Shown: one piece after another, positions 41,877-51,375 of the stretch
Numbering within the stretch: position 1 is the first letter of the stretch
How the letters are laid out: every line of letters starts with the position of its first letter
Assembly: GCA_963708645.1 (NCBI GenBank)
Contig: CAVPTA010000014.1
Span: forward strand, 124,001-188,000
Direction of reading: 5' to 3'
Length of the DNA stretch: 64,000 bases
DNA from: RYN-133 sp963708645
Lineage (GTDB): Bacteria; Actinomycetota; Actinomycetes; Mycobacteriales; Jatrophihabitantaceae
Notes under the pieces: model-generated
Databases searched by the model: none
Seen by the model: only the letters and a program-made list of their open reading frames with translations
Told to the model about the DNA's origin: nothing
Made by a program: the position numbers and the translations under genes

Positions 41877-44467
41877 ATGCAACCATTTCGCCCCATGGTG
41901 GGAGTAACGCGAGCCGATCAGCTTGCTGCGCTCGACGATGCGTACGCGTCGTCCGTGCGCGGAAGCGGACGCCTCGTGCTCATCAGCGGCGAGGCCGGTG
42001 CCGGAAAGTCGACCCTGGTCGCCGATCTGCGCGCGCGTCTCGCCCCCGATCGCGTGTTGGTCGGGCACTGCGACCCGCTGTCCACGCCGCGACCGGCAGG
42101 CCCACTCAGCGACATCGCCGCTTCCCTCGACGATCGGCTCGCCGAAATGCTCGCCGCCGGCGAGCGTCGCGGACTCTTCGACGCCGCCCTGACCGCATCG
42201 CGGACGGTCCGAGGCCGCGTGTGATCGTTTTCGAAGACATCCACTGGGCCGACGACCTCACCCTCGAACTGCTCGGCTTCTTCGCGCGTCGCATCGCAAC
42301 CCTGCCGCTGTTGTTGATCGCGACCTATCGCGACGACCAGGTGGTGAGCAACCACCCGACCCGACGCTGGCTCGGCAGCGTATCGACGGTCGCTGCAGTG
42401 ACGGCGATCCCGGTGCCGCCCATGTCGGTCCAGCAGGTGGCCGAGCTCGCCGCCGGATCGTGCCTCGACCCGCTCGAACTCCACACCCGGACGGGCGGCA
42501 ACGCATTCTTAGTCGCCGAGGTGCTCGCCGCGCCGCACGCGAACGTTCCGGCGAGGGTCGCGGACGCGATCGCCGCACGCACGTCTGCGCTGAGGCCGCC
42601 TGCTCAACGCGCCCTCGCGGCGGCAGCCGTGCTCGGTTCGTACGCGAGCGTCGGCGTACTGCTCGCGATGCCCGACACCGACGAACCGACCGTTGACGAG
42701 TGCGTGCGGGCCGGCCTGCTGTCGCTCGTCGGACCGCGCTTCGAGTTCCGGCACGAGCTGACCAGGCAGGCAGTGCTGGCCGACCTCAACGTGTTCGTCG
42801 CCCGCGAACTGCACATCGCTGCGCTCGCCGCGTTGCGGGTGGCCGACCCGACCGCGGTCGCGGTGCTGGCTGAGCATGCCGAACGTGCCGCTGACACCGC
42901 TGCCGTCCTCGAGTTCGCACCACGCGCGGCCGACCGTGCCGCAAAGGGGCTCGCATCGTGAGGCCGCCGCCCAACTGCGCCGGGCACAGCGTTTCGCCGG
43001 CGGCGAGCCGGCTCCGGTGCGCGCCCGCCTGTCTGCTGCGTTGTCCTACGAGCTGTTCCTCATGGCGAACTGCCCGACGCATTCGATGCGCGGGCCACGG
43101 CCCGCGCGCTGCGACACGACGAGGACAGCGCGGCCGTCGACCTGCGCTGGATGTCTCGCATCGCTTGGTACGCCGGTCGTCGCGACGCGGAGCAGTTCGC
43201 CGTCGAGGCCACCCGCCTGCATGAGGCGTGCGGCCAGAGCGCCGAGCTAGCCCTGGCCTACAGCAACGAATCGCAATTGCAGATGCTCGCCGGCAGGTAC
43301 TCCGAATCGGTCGACCAAGGCGTCCGCGCACTGGACGTCGCCGATGCTGTCGACGACGTCGAGGCACGCGTCCACGCGCTGAACAACGTCGGCACGAGCA
43401 AGTTGCGACTCGGCGACGCCGCGGGCGCCGACCTGCTCGAACGCAGCCTCGAACTCGCGTTGGCACACAAGCTGGACGACCACGCCGCGCGCGCCTACGT
43501 CAATCTCGCCGACAGCGTCAACCTCCACGACGGGGTCGACGTCGAGCGTTACCTCGCGCCGGGCCGCGCTTTCACCCGCAGTCGCCAACTCGATCTGCAG
43601 GCGGGCTACCTCGAAGCGTCGTGGGCGCGGCTGCTGCTCAACCGCGGCCGGTGGGACGAGGCAGAACGAGTGGCTCTCGACCTGCTCGACGAACCGCACA
43701 GCGTGCCGCAACGGTTCGAGGCGCTGCTTCCGCTGCTGCTGCTACGGATTCGACGTGGTGAACCACACGCCGATCTGCTCGACGAGATGACCGGGCTTGC
43801 CGAGCAACTGCGCGAGCCGCAACGCGTCCTGCCTGTCGTCTTCGCACGCGCTGAAGCCGCGTGGCTCGCCGGCGAACTGCCCTCGCTGCGCGGCGTCCTC
43901 GCCCAGCACCTCGCGATGACCCAGTCGCGTGAAGACGTGTGGCGCGGCGCGCAGCTGCACTTCTGGTTGCACAAGGCCGACCCGCACTACGTCCCACCGC
44001 TGCTGCACACCGGGCCCTACGCCCTGCAGTTGCGATCGACGCCACGAACTGCAGCAGACGTCTGGCGATCGCTCGACAGTCCCTACGAAGCGGCGGTCGC
44101 GCTGCTCGACGGCTCGGAGTCGGACGTTCGTACGGCACTGGACGAATTCCGGTCGCTGGGCGCCGAACCTGCCGCGCGCATAGCGAAACTGCACCTGCGC
44201 AACCTGGGCGTGTCGGTGATCCCGCGCGGGCCACGCCGGTCGACGGCCTGCCATCCGTTCGGGCTCACCAGGCGCCAGAACGAGGTGCTGGTGTTGCTGG
44301 CCGAAGATCTCACCAATCAAGAGATCGCGAATCGCCTGGTCGTGTCGGAGCGCACCGTCGACCACCACGTATCGGCGCTGCTCGCGAAGCTGAACGTGCG
44401 AAACCGTCGGGCCGCGGCGCGAGTCGCGCGCACGCACCACGCCGCCGTCACCGAGTGCCACGCCTGA
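41877..44467 (+). pseudogene. LuxR-family regulator with AAA ATPase domain (LAL type), three frameshifts
   Basis: Assembled from four frame segments, this is a ~860-residue LAL-type regulator. It has an N-terminal P-loop (LISGEAGAGKSTLV), Walker B in VIVFEDIHWADD, a TPR-like middle, and a C-terminal LuxR helix-turn-helix (FGLTRRQNEVLVLLAEDLTNQEIANRLVVSERTVDHHVSALL-type). Frames change near 42210, 42955 and 43065; each is explained by one base. The sequence is otherwise well conserved on both sides of each break, so indel errors are more likely than decay. LAL proteins activate catabolic or secondary-metabolite genes in response to a ligand; the ligand is unknown. Confidence 0.78.
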
Positions 44468-44470
44468 GCG

Positions 44471-45499
44471 TCAGGGACGGAACGCGATCCACCGATCGAG
44501 CAACGCGGCCGCCGATCCCGAGTCGATCGACTCGGTCGCGACACCGAGGCCGGCAGCGACGGCGTCGTCGAGCGTGCCTTCGATGCCGTCGTAAGCGGCG
44601 ATCGCCGCGGCCGCGTTGAGCAGAACGGCGTCGCGGGCGCCTTCGCGCGCGCCGCCGTCGAGCAGTTCGCGCGCCACCGCGGCGTTGTGTGCACGATCAC
44701 CGCCGCGCAGCGCCTCGGGGGCGACGGCAGCGATGCCGAACCGCGCCGGATCGAGCGAGGTGGGCGTGACGGTGCCGTTGCTCGCGACCCACACGCTCGA
44801 GGTCGTGGTGGTGGTCAGCTCGTCCAGCCCGTCGTCGCCGCGGAACACCAGCGCCGAGTCACCGCGCTCGGCGAGCACCGCTGCCATGACCGGTGCCATT
44901 CGCTTGTCGGCACACCCGACCGCCGCTGAGGTCACCCGCGCCGGGTTCGACAGCGGGCCGAGGAAGTTGAAGAAGGTCGGGACGGCCAGGTCGGCGCGGG
45001 TCGGGCCGGCGTGCCGCATGCTCGGATGGAAGACCGGGGCGAAACAGAACCCGATGCCGACCGCTTCGACCGAGGCCGCCACGCCCTCGGCCGGCAGATC
45101 GATGGCAACCCCGAGTTCCTCGAGCACGTCGGCCGATCCGCACGCCGAAGTGGCAGCGCGGTTGCCGTGCTTGACCACCGGACGTCCTGATCCGGCGACC
45201 ACCAGCGCGGCCATGGTCGAGATGTTGACGGTGTGTGCGCGGTCGGCGCCCGTCCCGACGACGTCGACGGCGCGTTGTGGCACCGACAGCGGCGTCGCCC
45301 GTTCGCGCATCGTGTGCACGAGGCCGGCCAGCTCGTCCGGCGTCTCCCCCTTCGCGCGCAGCAGGACGGCGAAAGCGGCCAGACGCGCGGGCGAGGCGTC
45401 GCCGGCCATGATCTCGTCCATCGCCCAGGCGGTGTCCTCGGCACTCAGCGCTGCGCCGTCCATGAGGGACGACAGCAGCTGCGACCAGGTGCGGGTCAA
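44471..45499 (-). CDS. trpD: Anthranilate phosphoribosyltransferase
   Basis: Enzyme of 342 residues that joins anthranilate to phosphoribosyl pyrophosphate in tryptophan synthesis. Motifs are VDVVGTGADRAHTVNISTMAAL (PRPP loop), VVKHGNRAATSACGSADVLEELG, FAPVFHPSMRHAGPTRADLAVPTFFNFLGPLSNP, and a later Asp-Glu pair (GDDGLDELT). The TTG start at 45499 overlaps the stop of the upstream receiver-like gene (TTGA), so the two are coupled. The position next to ctaE matches Rv2192c-Rv2193. Confidence 0.9.
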   Translation of the reverse strand: MTRTWSQLLSSLMDGAALSAEDTAWAMDEIMAGDASPARLAAFAVLLRAKGETPDELAGLVHTMRERATPLSVPQRAVDVVGTGADRAHTVNISTMAALVVAGSGRPVVKHGNRAATSACGSADVLEELGVAIDLPAEGVAASVEAVGIGFCFAPVFHPSMRHAGPTRADLAVPTFFNFLGPLSNPARVTSAAVGCADKRMAPVMAAVLAERGDSALVFRGDDGLDELTTTTTSSVWVASNGTVTPTSLDPARFGIAAVAPEALRGGDRAHNAAVARELLDGGAREGARDAVLLNAAAAIAAYDGIEGTLDDAVAAGLGVATESIDSGSAAALLDRWIAFRP

Positions 45500-45915
45500 C
45501 GCACTACGGGGATGCCGCGAACGCGCCGCCGGATCTGCTCGGCAACGACCTCGGCGGCCTCGATGGGATCGAGGGGCATATGGATCACCGCGTCGGCCAG
45601 CGACCAACTCGCCAGCCACGCGTCCTGCGGCCGTGCAATCAGCACGACGATGGGCGGGCAGTCGTCGAGTTCGTACTTGAACTGCCTGGCGAGCCCCATG
45701 CCCCCCGTGGGCTGGGCCTCACCGTCGACGATGACCAGGTCGAGACCGCCCTCGTCCAGCTGTTCGACGACCTGCGCGTTGGTCGCACATTCGACCCATT
45801 CCACCCGTCCGGTGTCGGGTGCGGGACGGCGTCCGACCGCCGTTCGTACCTGGGCGCGCACGTCGTCGGAGTTGCTGTAGACGAGGACGGTCGCACCCTG
45901 AGCTGACACGGTCAT
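45496..45915 (-). CDS. Receiver-like (response-regulator fold) protein without output domain
   Basis: Protein of 139 residues: GATVLVYSNSDDVRAQVRTAV, then LDLVIVDGEAQPTGGMGLARQ with the likely phospho-acceptor Asp, and IVVLIARPQDAWLASWSLADAVIHMPLDP. The fold is CheY-like. The Lys-Pro motif of canonical receivers is replaced by MPLDP, so phosphorylation may be lost. The ATG at 45915 lies 7 bases after TACGAT on the minus strand. It is coupled to trpD. Confidence 0.78.
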   Translation of the reverse strand: MTVSAQGATVLVYSNSDDVRAQVRTAVGRRPAPDTGRVEWVECATNAQVVEQLDEGGLDLVIVDGEAQPTGGMGLARQFKYELDDCPPIVVLIARPQDAWLASWSLADAVIHMPLDPIEAAEVVAEQIRRRVRGIPVVR

Positions 45916-46025
45916 ACCGGCGATCGTATCGGCGCGCCGCAGCGAGAGATTCGGGGCGCTGACATGATCGGGACACGATCACCGGCAACCCCCTACCCGG
46001 TGTCCCCGCGAGCCCACAGACAGGT

Positions 46026-46031
46026 CATAAT
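46026..46031 (+). promoter_or_regulatory. Leaderless -10 box of ctaE
   Basis: CATAAT ends 7 bases before the GTG that begins the CtaE protein. This decides the start over an upstream in-frame ATG at 45964, whose 25-residue extension is not part of the family. Confidence 0.6.
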
Positions 46032-46038
46032 CACAGAC

Positions 46039-46680
46039 GTGACATCGACTGCCGCCACGACGAGTTTCGAGTCGAGCCAGGTTCACTCGCTGACCCGGCC
46101 GAACATCGTCAGCGTCGGCACGATCGTGTGGCTGTCCAGTGAGCTGATGTTCTTCGCCGGACTGTTCGCGATGTACTTCACGATGCGCGCGGTTCACCCC
46201 GGCGACTGGCCGATGACGCTGCCGCAGGACGGGCTCACGCACGCGGGCGAGCAGATCAAACTCAGCCTCAGTTACGCGACGCCGTTCACGGTGATCCTGG
46301 TGGCATCGAGCTTCACCTGTCAGTGGGGCGTGTTCGCCGCAGAGAAGGGCGACGTGTTCAAGCTGCGTCGCTGGTTCGTGCTCACCTTCTTCATGGGCCT
46401 GATCTTCGTGCTCGGGCAGGCGAACGAGTACCGCATCCAGGTCGGCGAGGGCAACACGATCTCGCGCACCGGCTATGGATCGGTGTTCTTCCTGACCACC
46501 GGCTTCCACGGTCTGCACGTCATCGGCGGCCTGATCGCATTCATCTTGTTCCTGGCGCGCACGACGCTCGGCAGGTTCACGCCCGCGCAGGCCACCGCCG
46601 CGATCGTCGTGTCGTACTACTGGCACTTCGTCGACGTCGTGTGGATCGGCCTGTTCGCCGTCATCTACATCATCCGCTGA
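46039..46680 (+). CDS. ctaE: Cytochrome aa3 oxidase subunit III
   Basis: Membrane protein of 213 residues with five helices, the heme-copper oxidase subunit III of the actinobacterial type. Characteristic stretches are VGTIVWLSSELMFFAGLFAMY with the lipid-binding Glu, GQANEYRIQVGEG, FFLTTGFHGLHVIGGLIAF, and VSYYWHFVDVVWIGLFAVIY. It heads the ctaE-qcrC-qcrA-qcrB operon (27-base gap to qcrC) and belongs to the bcc-aa3 supercomplex that passes electrons from menaquinol to oxygen. Confidence 0.93.
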   Translation: MTSTAATTSFESSQVHSLTRPNIVSVGTIVWLSSELMFFAGLFAMYFTMRAVHPGDWPMTLPQDGLTHAGEQIKLSLSYATPFTVILVASSFTCQWGVFAAEKGDVFKLRRWFVLTFFMGLIFVLGQANEYRIQVGEGNTISRTGYGSVFFLTTGFHGLHVIGGLIAFILFLARTTLGRFTPAQATAAIVVSYYWHFVDVVWIGLFAVIYIIR

Positions 46681-46707
46681 CCGCCGTCTGACACCGAAGG
46701 GACGTTC

Positions 46708-47604
46708 GTGACCGAGGAACCTGAGGACCTCGCCGCCGAACTCGGCTTCGAGCCGGTTGTGTCGGACTCCAGCGCCGAGGACAAGAAGTCGGCCCGGCCG
46801 GCTCCGTCCGCACCAGCCGCGAAGCCGCGTCGGCGCGGAACGCTGCGCCGAAAGGCCAGCGCCTACGGCGTGCTCTTCGGCGCGCTCGTCGCCGTCGGCG
46901 GCGGCTACGCCGCATTCGCCGCTTCGTCGGGTGCCGCCGAGTCGGGCAGCGCAGCCTCGGCCGCGCACGGCCGCCAGCTCTACCAGGTCACCTGCATCGC
47001 CTGCCACGGCGCCAACCTGCAGGGTGTCCAGAACCGCGGGCCCGCGCTGATCGGCGTCGGCGGCGCCTCGGTCTATTTCCAGGTCTCGACCGGACGCATG
47101 CCGCTGGCCCAACAGGGCGCGTACGCACCGCGCAAGACGCCGAAGTTCGACGAGCAGGAGACGCAAGACCTGGCTGCCTACGTGCAGTCGATCGGCGGCG
47201 GCCCCGCCATCCCGACCGGTCAGTTGCGCGGTAACTCGTCCACGCTCGGCGAGGGCGGCGAGTGGTACCGCCTCAACTGTGCGTCCTGCCACGGCACGAC
47301 CGAGAAGGGTGCTCCGCTGTCGGCCGGCAAGCAGGCGCCGTCGCTGAACGCGGCCACCGACCTGCAGATCTACACCGCGATGCTGTCCGGCCCCGAGAGC
47401 ATGCCGGTGTTCAGCAACAACCAGATCACGCCCAGCGAGAAGCAGGCGATCATCGCCTACATCCAGACGCTGAAGGCCTCCAACGACCCCGGCGGTTCGG
47501 GCATCGACCGCATCGGCCCGGTGTCCGAGGCGATCGTGATCTGGGTCGCCGGGATCGGCTTGCTGATGGTCGCCATCCTGTGGATCGGAGCGAGGTCGCA
47601 GTGA
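46708..47604 (+). CDS. qcrC: Menaquinol-cytochrome c reductase diheme cytochrome c subunit
   Basis: Protein of 298 residues. A ~50-residue charged cytoplasmic extension precedes a helix (~52-72). Two cytochrome c domains follow, with heme motifs CIACH (Cys96, Cys99, His100) and CASCH (Cys191, Cys194, His195). A C-terminal anchor helix (AIVIWVAGIGLLMVAILWIG) ends the protein. The fused diheme QcrC replaces a soluble cytochrome c in actinobacteria. GTG start with AAGGGA upstream. The cytoplasmic extension is longer than the short N-terminus I expect from mycobacterial QcrC. Confidence 0.93.
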   Translation: MTEEPEDLAAELGFEPVVSDSSAEDKKSARPAPSAPAAKPRRRGTLRRKASAYGVLFGALVAVGGGYAAFAASSGAAESGSAASAAHGRQLYQVTCIACHGANLQGVQNRGPALIGVGGASVYFQVSTGRMPLAQQGAYAPRKTPKFDEQETQDLAAYVQSIGGGPAIPTGQLRGNSSTLGEGGEWYRLNCASCHGTTEKGAPLSAGKQAPSLNAATDLQIYTAMLSGPESMPVFSNNQITPSEKQAIIAYIQTLKASNDPGGSGIDRIGPVSEAIVIWVAGIGLLMVAILWIGARSQ

Positions 47605-48770
47605 GCACCACCGACGACACCGCCAACACGCAGGGCACCAACACGCCGGGCACCGACGAGCACGGCCACGGCTCGGTGAGCTACACCGCCGACGAGATCC
47701 GCGCGATGAGCGCTGAAGAGCGCATGATCGCCGGTGCCGAACTCGACGGCATCCACATCGTCCACCGCCGCGAGCGGTTCCCGATCCCGGGCACGAAGGC
47801 CGAGAAGCGCGCCGAGCGCAGTGTGGCGCTCTGCTTCGTGATCGCCGCACTGTCCGGCGTGGCATTCATCGTCTATTTCTGCGCCGGATCGTGGAAGTGG
47901 CACTTGCCGGGCACCGCGCAGAACTTCCGCTTCTACACGCCGATCCTTGGCGGCCTGCTTGCCGCGCTGCTGCTGTTCATGGGCGTCGGCCTGGTGCTGT
48001 GGGCCAAGCTGCTGATGCCCGAGGAAGAGGTCATCCAGGAGCGGCACGACGACCCGACCACCGAGCAGGACCGGCTCATCGCCGAGGGCACTTTGGTCAC
48101 CGGGCTCGCCGACACCGGGCTGCCGCGCCGCGGGCTGATCCTGAAGTCACTCGGGCTGGCCGGCGGCGCGCTGCTCACCGTCCCGCTGGTGGCGCTGGTC
48201 GGCGGCATGATCAAGAAGCCGGGCGACCAGCTGTTCCACACGCTGTTCAAGCCGAACAAGAAGATGTTCCCGAAGTCCAACGGCATGGTGCCGATCGTCT
48301 ACGACGACTGGCGCCAGGCCTCGCCGGACGACCTGGCTCCCGGGTCCATCACAACGGTGTTCCCCGGTGTTCGCGAAGAGGACGAGAACGGCTTCAACGG
48401 GCTGACCTCGGCGTCGTCCCCGGTGATCTTGATCCGGCTCCGGCCAGGGCAGAAGGTCACCTTCCGCAAGGGTCAGTCGGGATTCGCCTGGCCGCCCAGC
48501 GACCCCCAGTACATCGCGTTCTCGAAGATCTGCACGCACGCGGGCTGCCCGGCATCGCTCTACGAGCAGCAGACCTCGCGCCTGCTGTGCCCGTGCCACC
48601 AGTCGCAGTTCGAGGTGTTGCTCGACGCGAAGCCGGTATTCGGTCCGGCGACGCGCAGCCTGCCGCAACTTCCGCTGGCTGTACTGACCGGCGATGACGG
48701 CCGGCAGTACTTCTACGCGGCGAAGGACTTCATCGAGGCAATCGGACCCGGCTTCTGGGAGCGCCCATGA
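47601..48770 (+). CDS. qcrA: Menaquinol-cytochrome c reductase Rieske iron-sulfur subunit
   Basis: Protein of 389 residues with three transmembrane helices (~75-95, ~112-138, ~180-205), as in actinobacterial QcrA. The C-terminal Rieske domain has CTHAGCPASLY and CPCHQSQF, the two Cys-His pairs that bind the 2Fe-2S cluster. The disulfide cysteines are in the same loops. The GTG start overlaps the qcrC stop (GTGA), and its own stop overlaps qcrB (ATGA). It transfers electrons from menaquinol to QcrC. Confidence 0.93.
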   Translation: MSTTDDTANTQGTNTPGTDEHGHGSVSYTADEIRAMSAEERMIAGAELDGIHIVHRRERFPIPGTKAEKRAERSVALCFVIAALSGVAFIVYFCAGSWKWHLPGTAQNFRFYTPILGGLLAALLLFMGVGLVLWAKLLMPEEEVIQERHDDPTTEQDRLIAEGTLVTGLADTGLPRRGLILKSLGLAGGALLTVPLVALVGGMIKKPGDQLFHTLFKPNKKMFPKSNGMVPIVYDDWRQASPDDLAPGSITTVFPGVREEDENGFNGLTSASSPVILIRLRPGQKVTFRKGQSGFAWPPSDPQYIAFSKICTHAGCPASLYEQQTSRLLCPCHQSQFEVLLDAKPVFGPATRSLPQLPLAVLTGDDGRQYFYAAKDFIEAIGPGFWERP

Positions 48771-50422
48771 CAGCGACCGTGAATCCACCTCGCAGGGACA
48801 ACAAGCCGCGCACGCCGCAGGGCAAGGTGGGCAGCTGGGTCGATGACCGGCTGCGCATCGGCGGCCCGCTGCGCGCGCAGTTGAACAAGGTCTTCCCGGA
48901 CCACTGGTCGTTCATGATGGGCGAGATCGCGCTCTACTCGTTCATCATCTTGCTGCTCACGGGCACGTACCTGACCTTCTTCTTCGACCCGTCGATGGTC
49001 GAGACGATCTACCCGAAGAACGGCACCTACGCGCTGATGCGCGGCGTGACGATGTCCGAGGCGTACAAGTCGACGCTGGACATCAGCTTCGACGTCCGCG
49101 GCGGGCTGGTCATCCGGCAGATCCATCACTGGGCTGCGCTGCTGTTCCTGGCGGCGATGTTGATCCACATGTTCCGAGTGTTCTTCACCGGTGCGTTCCG
49201 CAAGCCGCGTGAGCTCAACTGGATCATCGGCCTGAACCTGATCATGCTCGGCATCATCGAGGGGTTCGCCGGCTACTCGCTCCCCGACGACCTGTTGTCA
49301 GGTACGGGCCTGCGCATCGCCGACGCGATCATGAAGTCGATCCCGGTGATCGGCAGCTGGGTCTCGTTCACGGTCTTCGGTGGGCCGTTCCCGGGGCACG
49401 TGATCATCGGACGGCTCTACATCGCGCACGTACTGCTGATACCAGGGATTCTGTTGGCATTGATCGGCGCGCACCTGGCGCTGGTCGTCCGGCAGAAACA
49501 CACGCAGTTCCCGGGCCCGGGACGTACCGAGGCCACCGTGCAGGGCGAGCGGGTGTTCCCCGTGTACGCGGCCAAGGCCGGCGGGTTCTTCTTCATCGTC
49601 TTCGCCGCGTGCGCAGCACTGGGCGGCTTCGCGCAGATCAACCCGGTGTGGCTGTTCGGGCCGTACGAGCCGCGCGCGGTCTCGTCCGGGTCGCAGCCCG
49701 ACTGGTACATGATGTTCCTCGACGGATCGACACGCTTGTTCCCGTCGTGGGAGGTCCGGCTGTGGGGCCACACCCTGCCGCCGCTGTTCTGGCCGACCGT
49801 GGTGCTGCCCGGCATTCTCGTGACGTTGGCGGCGGTGTATCCGTTCATCGAAGCAAAGATGACCAAGGACACCGCCAGACATCACCTGCTGCAGCGACCG
49901 CGCGACGTCCCCGTCCGCACCTCGCTCGGCTGCATGGCGATCACGTTCTATCTCGTGCTGTTCCTCTCCGGCGGCAACGACCTGATCGCCAAGGCCTTCG
50001 ACATCTCGCTCAACGCGATGACCTGGGGCGGACGCATCCTGCTGCTGACCCTGCCGCCGATCGCCTACGCCCTGGCGTACCGCATCTGCCTGGGCCTGCA
50101 GCGCCACGACCGAGAAGTCCTCGAACACGGACTCGAGACCGGCATCATCAAGGTGCTGCCGACCGGTGAGTTCATCGAGGTGCACCAACCGCTCGGTCCG
50201 GTCGACGAGCACGGCCACGGCCAGCTGACCTACGCCGGCGCACCCGTCCCGAAGCGGATGGGCCAGCTCGGCGCCGCGTCACCGCTCAAGCACGTCCGCG
50301 GATTCTTCTACCCGGTGAAGGAGAAGCCGGAGATCCAGGCCGCGATCGACGAGCACGAGGCCAACGAGGCCGCTGCGCTCGAAGCCGGGCACGGCGAGCG
50401 TCCCAAGGAACTCACCGACTGA
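48767..50422 (+). CDS. qcrB: Menaquinol-cytochrome c reductase cytochrome b subunit
   Basis: Membrane protein of 551 residues with the b-heme four-helix bundle: RQIHHWAALLFLAAMLIHMFRVFF and FPGHVIIGRLYIAHVLLIPGILLALIGAHLALV carry the paired heme histidines. The quinol-site stretch SGSQPDWYMMF replaces PEWY of mitochondria. A long charged C-terminal tail (~500-551) is typical of actinobacteria. It is the target of Q203-type inhibitors in mycobacteria (family knowledge). A strong hairpin follows the stop by 15 bases. Confidence 0.94.
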   Translation: MTATVNPPRRDNKPRTPQGKVGSWVDDRLRIGGPLRAQLNKVFPDHWSFMMGEIALYSFIILLLTGTYLTFFFDPSMVETIYPKNGTYALMRGVTMSEAYKSTLDISFDVRGGLVIRQIHHWAALLFLAAMLIHMFRVFFTGAFRKPRELNWIIGLNLIMLGIIEGFAGYSLPDDLLSGTGLRIADAIMKSIPVIGSWVSFTVFGGPFPGHVIIGRLYIAHVLLIPGILLALIGAHLALVVRQKHTQFPGPGRTEATVQGERVFPVYAAKAGGFFFIVFAACAALGGFAQINPVWLFGPYEPRAVSSGSQPDWYMMFLDGSTRLFPSWEVRLWGHTLPPLFWPTVVLPGILVTLAAVYPFIEAKMTKDTARHHLLQRPRDVPVRTSLGCMAITFYLVLFLSGGNDLIAKAFDISLNAMTWGGRILLLTLPPIAYALAYRICLGLQRHDREVLEHGLETGIIKVLPTGEFIEVHQPLGPVDEHGHGQLTYAGAPVPKRMGQLGAASPLKHVRGFFYPVKEKPEIQAAIDEHEANEAAALEAGHGERPKELTD

Positions 50423-50436
50423 CGCACGACGATCTA

Positions 50437-50469
50437 AGGGCCGGGTCCGCCGCAAGGCGACCCGGCCCT
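50437..50469 (+). terminator. Terminator after the ctaE-qcrCAB operon
   Basis: An 11-base perfect stem (AGGGCCGGGTC at 50437-50447 with its complement at 50459-50469) and an 11-base loop begin 15 bases after the qcrB stop. There is no U-tract, as is common in high-GC actinobacteria. Confidence 0.8.
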
Positions 50470-50537
50470 CGTCGCTTCAGCGGGCAGGCGACACCGTTCG
50501 TTCGCGCGCTGACCGCACCCGCCCGTCTCGGCCACTT

Positions 50538-50709
50538 TTGCACCCGGCATCGTCGCTGGGCGGCGACTTTGCATCCGGCATCGTCGCTCGCTCAGGTCAT
50601 CTGGCCGCCGTCGCCGACATTGCCGGATGCAAAGTCGCTGCCGGGCAGGGCGCAATGGATCACTGATACTCACGGCGACCTATGGCTGACCAGGCGCATT
50701 ACTGATGCA
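50538..50709. repeat. Interspersed palindromic repeat element, copy 2
   Basis: Same modules as the element at 18694-18813, in the opposite orientation. It has TTGCACCCGGCATCGTCG (50538-50555), TTGCATCCGGCATCGTCG (50569-50586) and the inverted arm CGACATTGCCGGATGCAA (50615-50632), followed by AAGTCGCTG. The second module, GCATTACTGATGCA (50696-50709), mirrors the palindrome of copy 1. The inverted arm is identical over 18 bases in both loci. It occupies the gene-free gap after qcrB. Confidence 0.8.
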
Positions 50710-50717
50710 GATCGGCC

Positions 50718-50790
50718 GCTGCACCCGCCCGCCGCCGCTGCACCCGCCCGCCGCCGCTGCACCCGCCCGCCGTCCGCTGCACCCGCAGCC
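50718..50790. repeat. Tandem 19-base GC-rich repeats
   Basis: Four head-to-tail units that begin GCTGCACCCGC: 50718-50736 and 50737-50755 identical, 50756-50775 with one extra base, and a truncated copy at 50776-50790. They directly follow the palindromic element in the 476-base gap between qcrB and the NYN gene. No coding sense is evident. Confidence 0.75.
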
Positions 50791-50817
50791 CGCTCGGCCG
50801 TCAGCGCAACCACCCCA

Positions 50818-50882
50818 ACCGCTTCTGGTACCGACTGACCAGAATCGGGGCGCGAATCCGGTCGGTCGGTACCAGAAGCGGT
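50818..50882. promoter_or_regulatory. 23-base inverted repeat upstream of the NYN gene, with leaderless promoter
   Basis: Arms at 50818-50840 and 50860-50882 match at 22 of 23 positions, with a 19-base spacer. The right arm ends 3 bases before TAGGGT (50886-50891), the -10-like box 7 bases ahead of the ATG at 50899. The arm therefore covers the expected -35 area. It could be an operator or a transcribed hairpin from an upstream promoter. Confidence 0.65.
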
Positions 50883-50898
50883 GGCTAGGGTCGGGAGG

Positions 50899-51375
50899 AT
50901 GGGTGGGGTGCGACTGCGGGTGCTGGTGGACGCCGACAACGTGGCGCCGCCGCGGCTGGCGCCGGTGCTCGCGCTGCTGGCCGAGATCGCGGACGAGGTG
51001 CACCTGTCGGCCAGTGGACGGCCGCAGGCCCTCGACAGGTTGAGCTGGCCGGACGGCGCGGAGCTGCTGCCCACGTCCGGCTGGCAACGCGCCGACCTCG
51101 CCCTGGCGCAGGCCTACCGGCCCAGCACCGACCCGCTGGTGCTCGTCAGCGGTGACGGTGACTTCGGCTTGCTGGCCACCCGCCATCCTGGTCCGGTGCT
51201 GGTGGTCAGCGGGGCTGCCAGCGGACGGCTGCGCGACGGGACGACCGTGGTCGATCCGGCAGCCGAGGGAGTTGCGCCGATCACGGCCTGGCTAGGCCAC
51301 TACGGCATCGAGATGCGCGCCGAGCAAGAGGACCAGCGCGATCAGCGCGGTGCGGGACGCCGTCCGCCCGAGTAG
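50899..51375 (+). CDS. NYN-domain (PIN-like) protein
   Basis: Small protein of 158 residues. It begins VRLRVLVDADNVAPPRLAPVL with the first catalytic Asp pair of NYN/LabA RNases. ADLALAQAYRP and PLVLVSGDGDFGLLATR with further acidic residues follow. The polar C-terminal tail overlaps the convergent ctaF gene by 34 bases. GGGAGG just before the ATG could serve as ribosome site. Probable RNase; targets unknown. The dedicated upstream inverted repeat suggests specific regulation. Confidence 0.8.
   Translation: MGGVRLRVLVDADNVAPPRLAPVLALLAEIADEVHLSASGRPQALDRLSWPDGAELLPTSGWQRADLALAQAYRPSTDPLVLVSGDGDFGLLATRHPGPVLVVSGAASGRLRDGTTVVDPAAEGVAPITAWLGHYGIEMRAEQEDQRDQRGAGRRPPE

Noticed and set aside
45964..46038. 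Upstream ATG extending CtaE by 25 residues
   Set aside because: The extension is not part of the oxidase subunit III family, and CATAAT sits 7 bases before the GTG at 46039.
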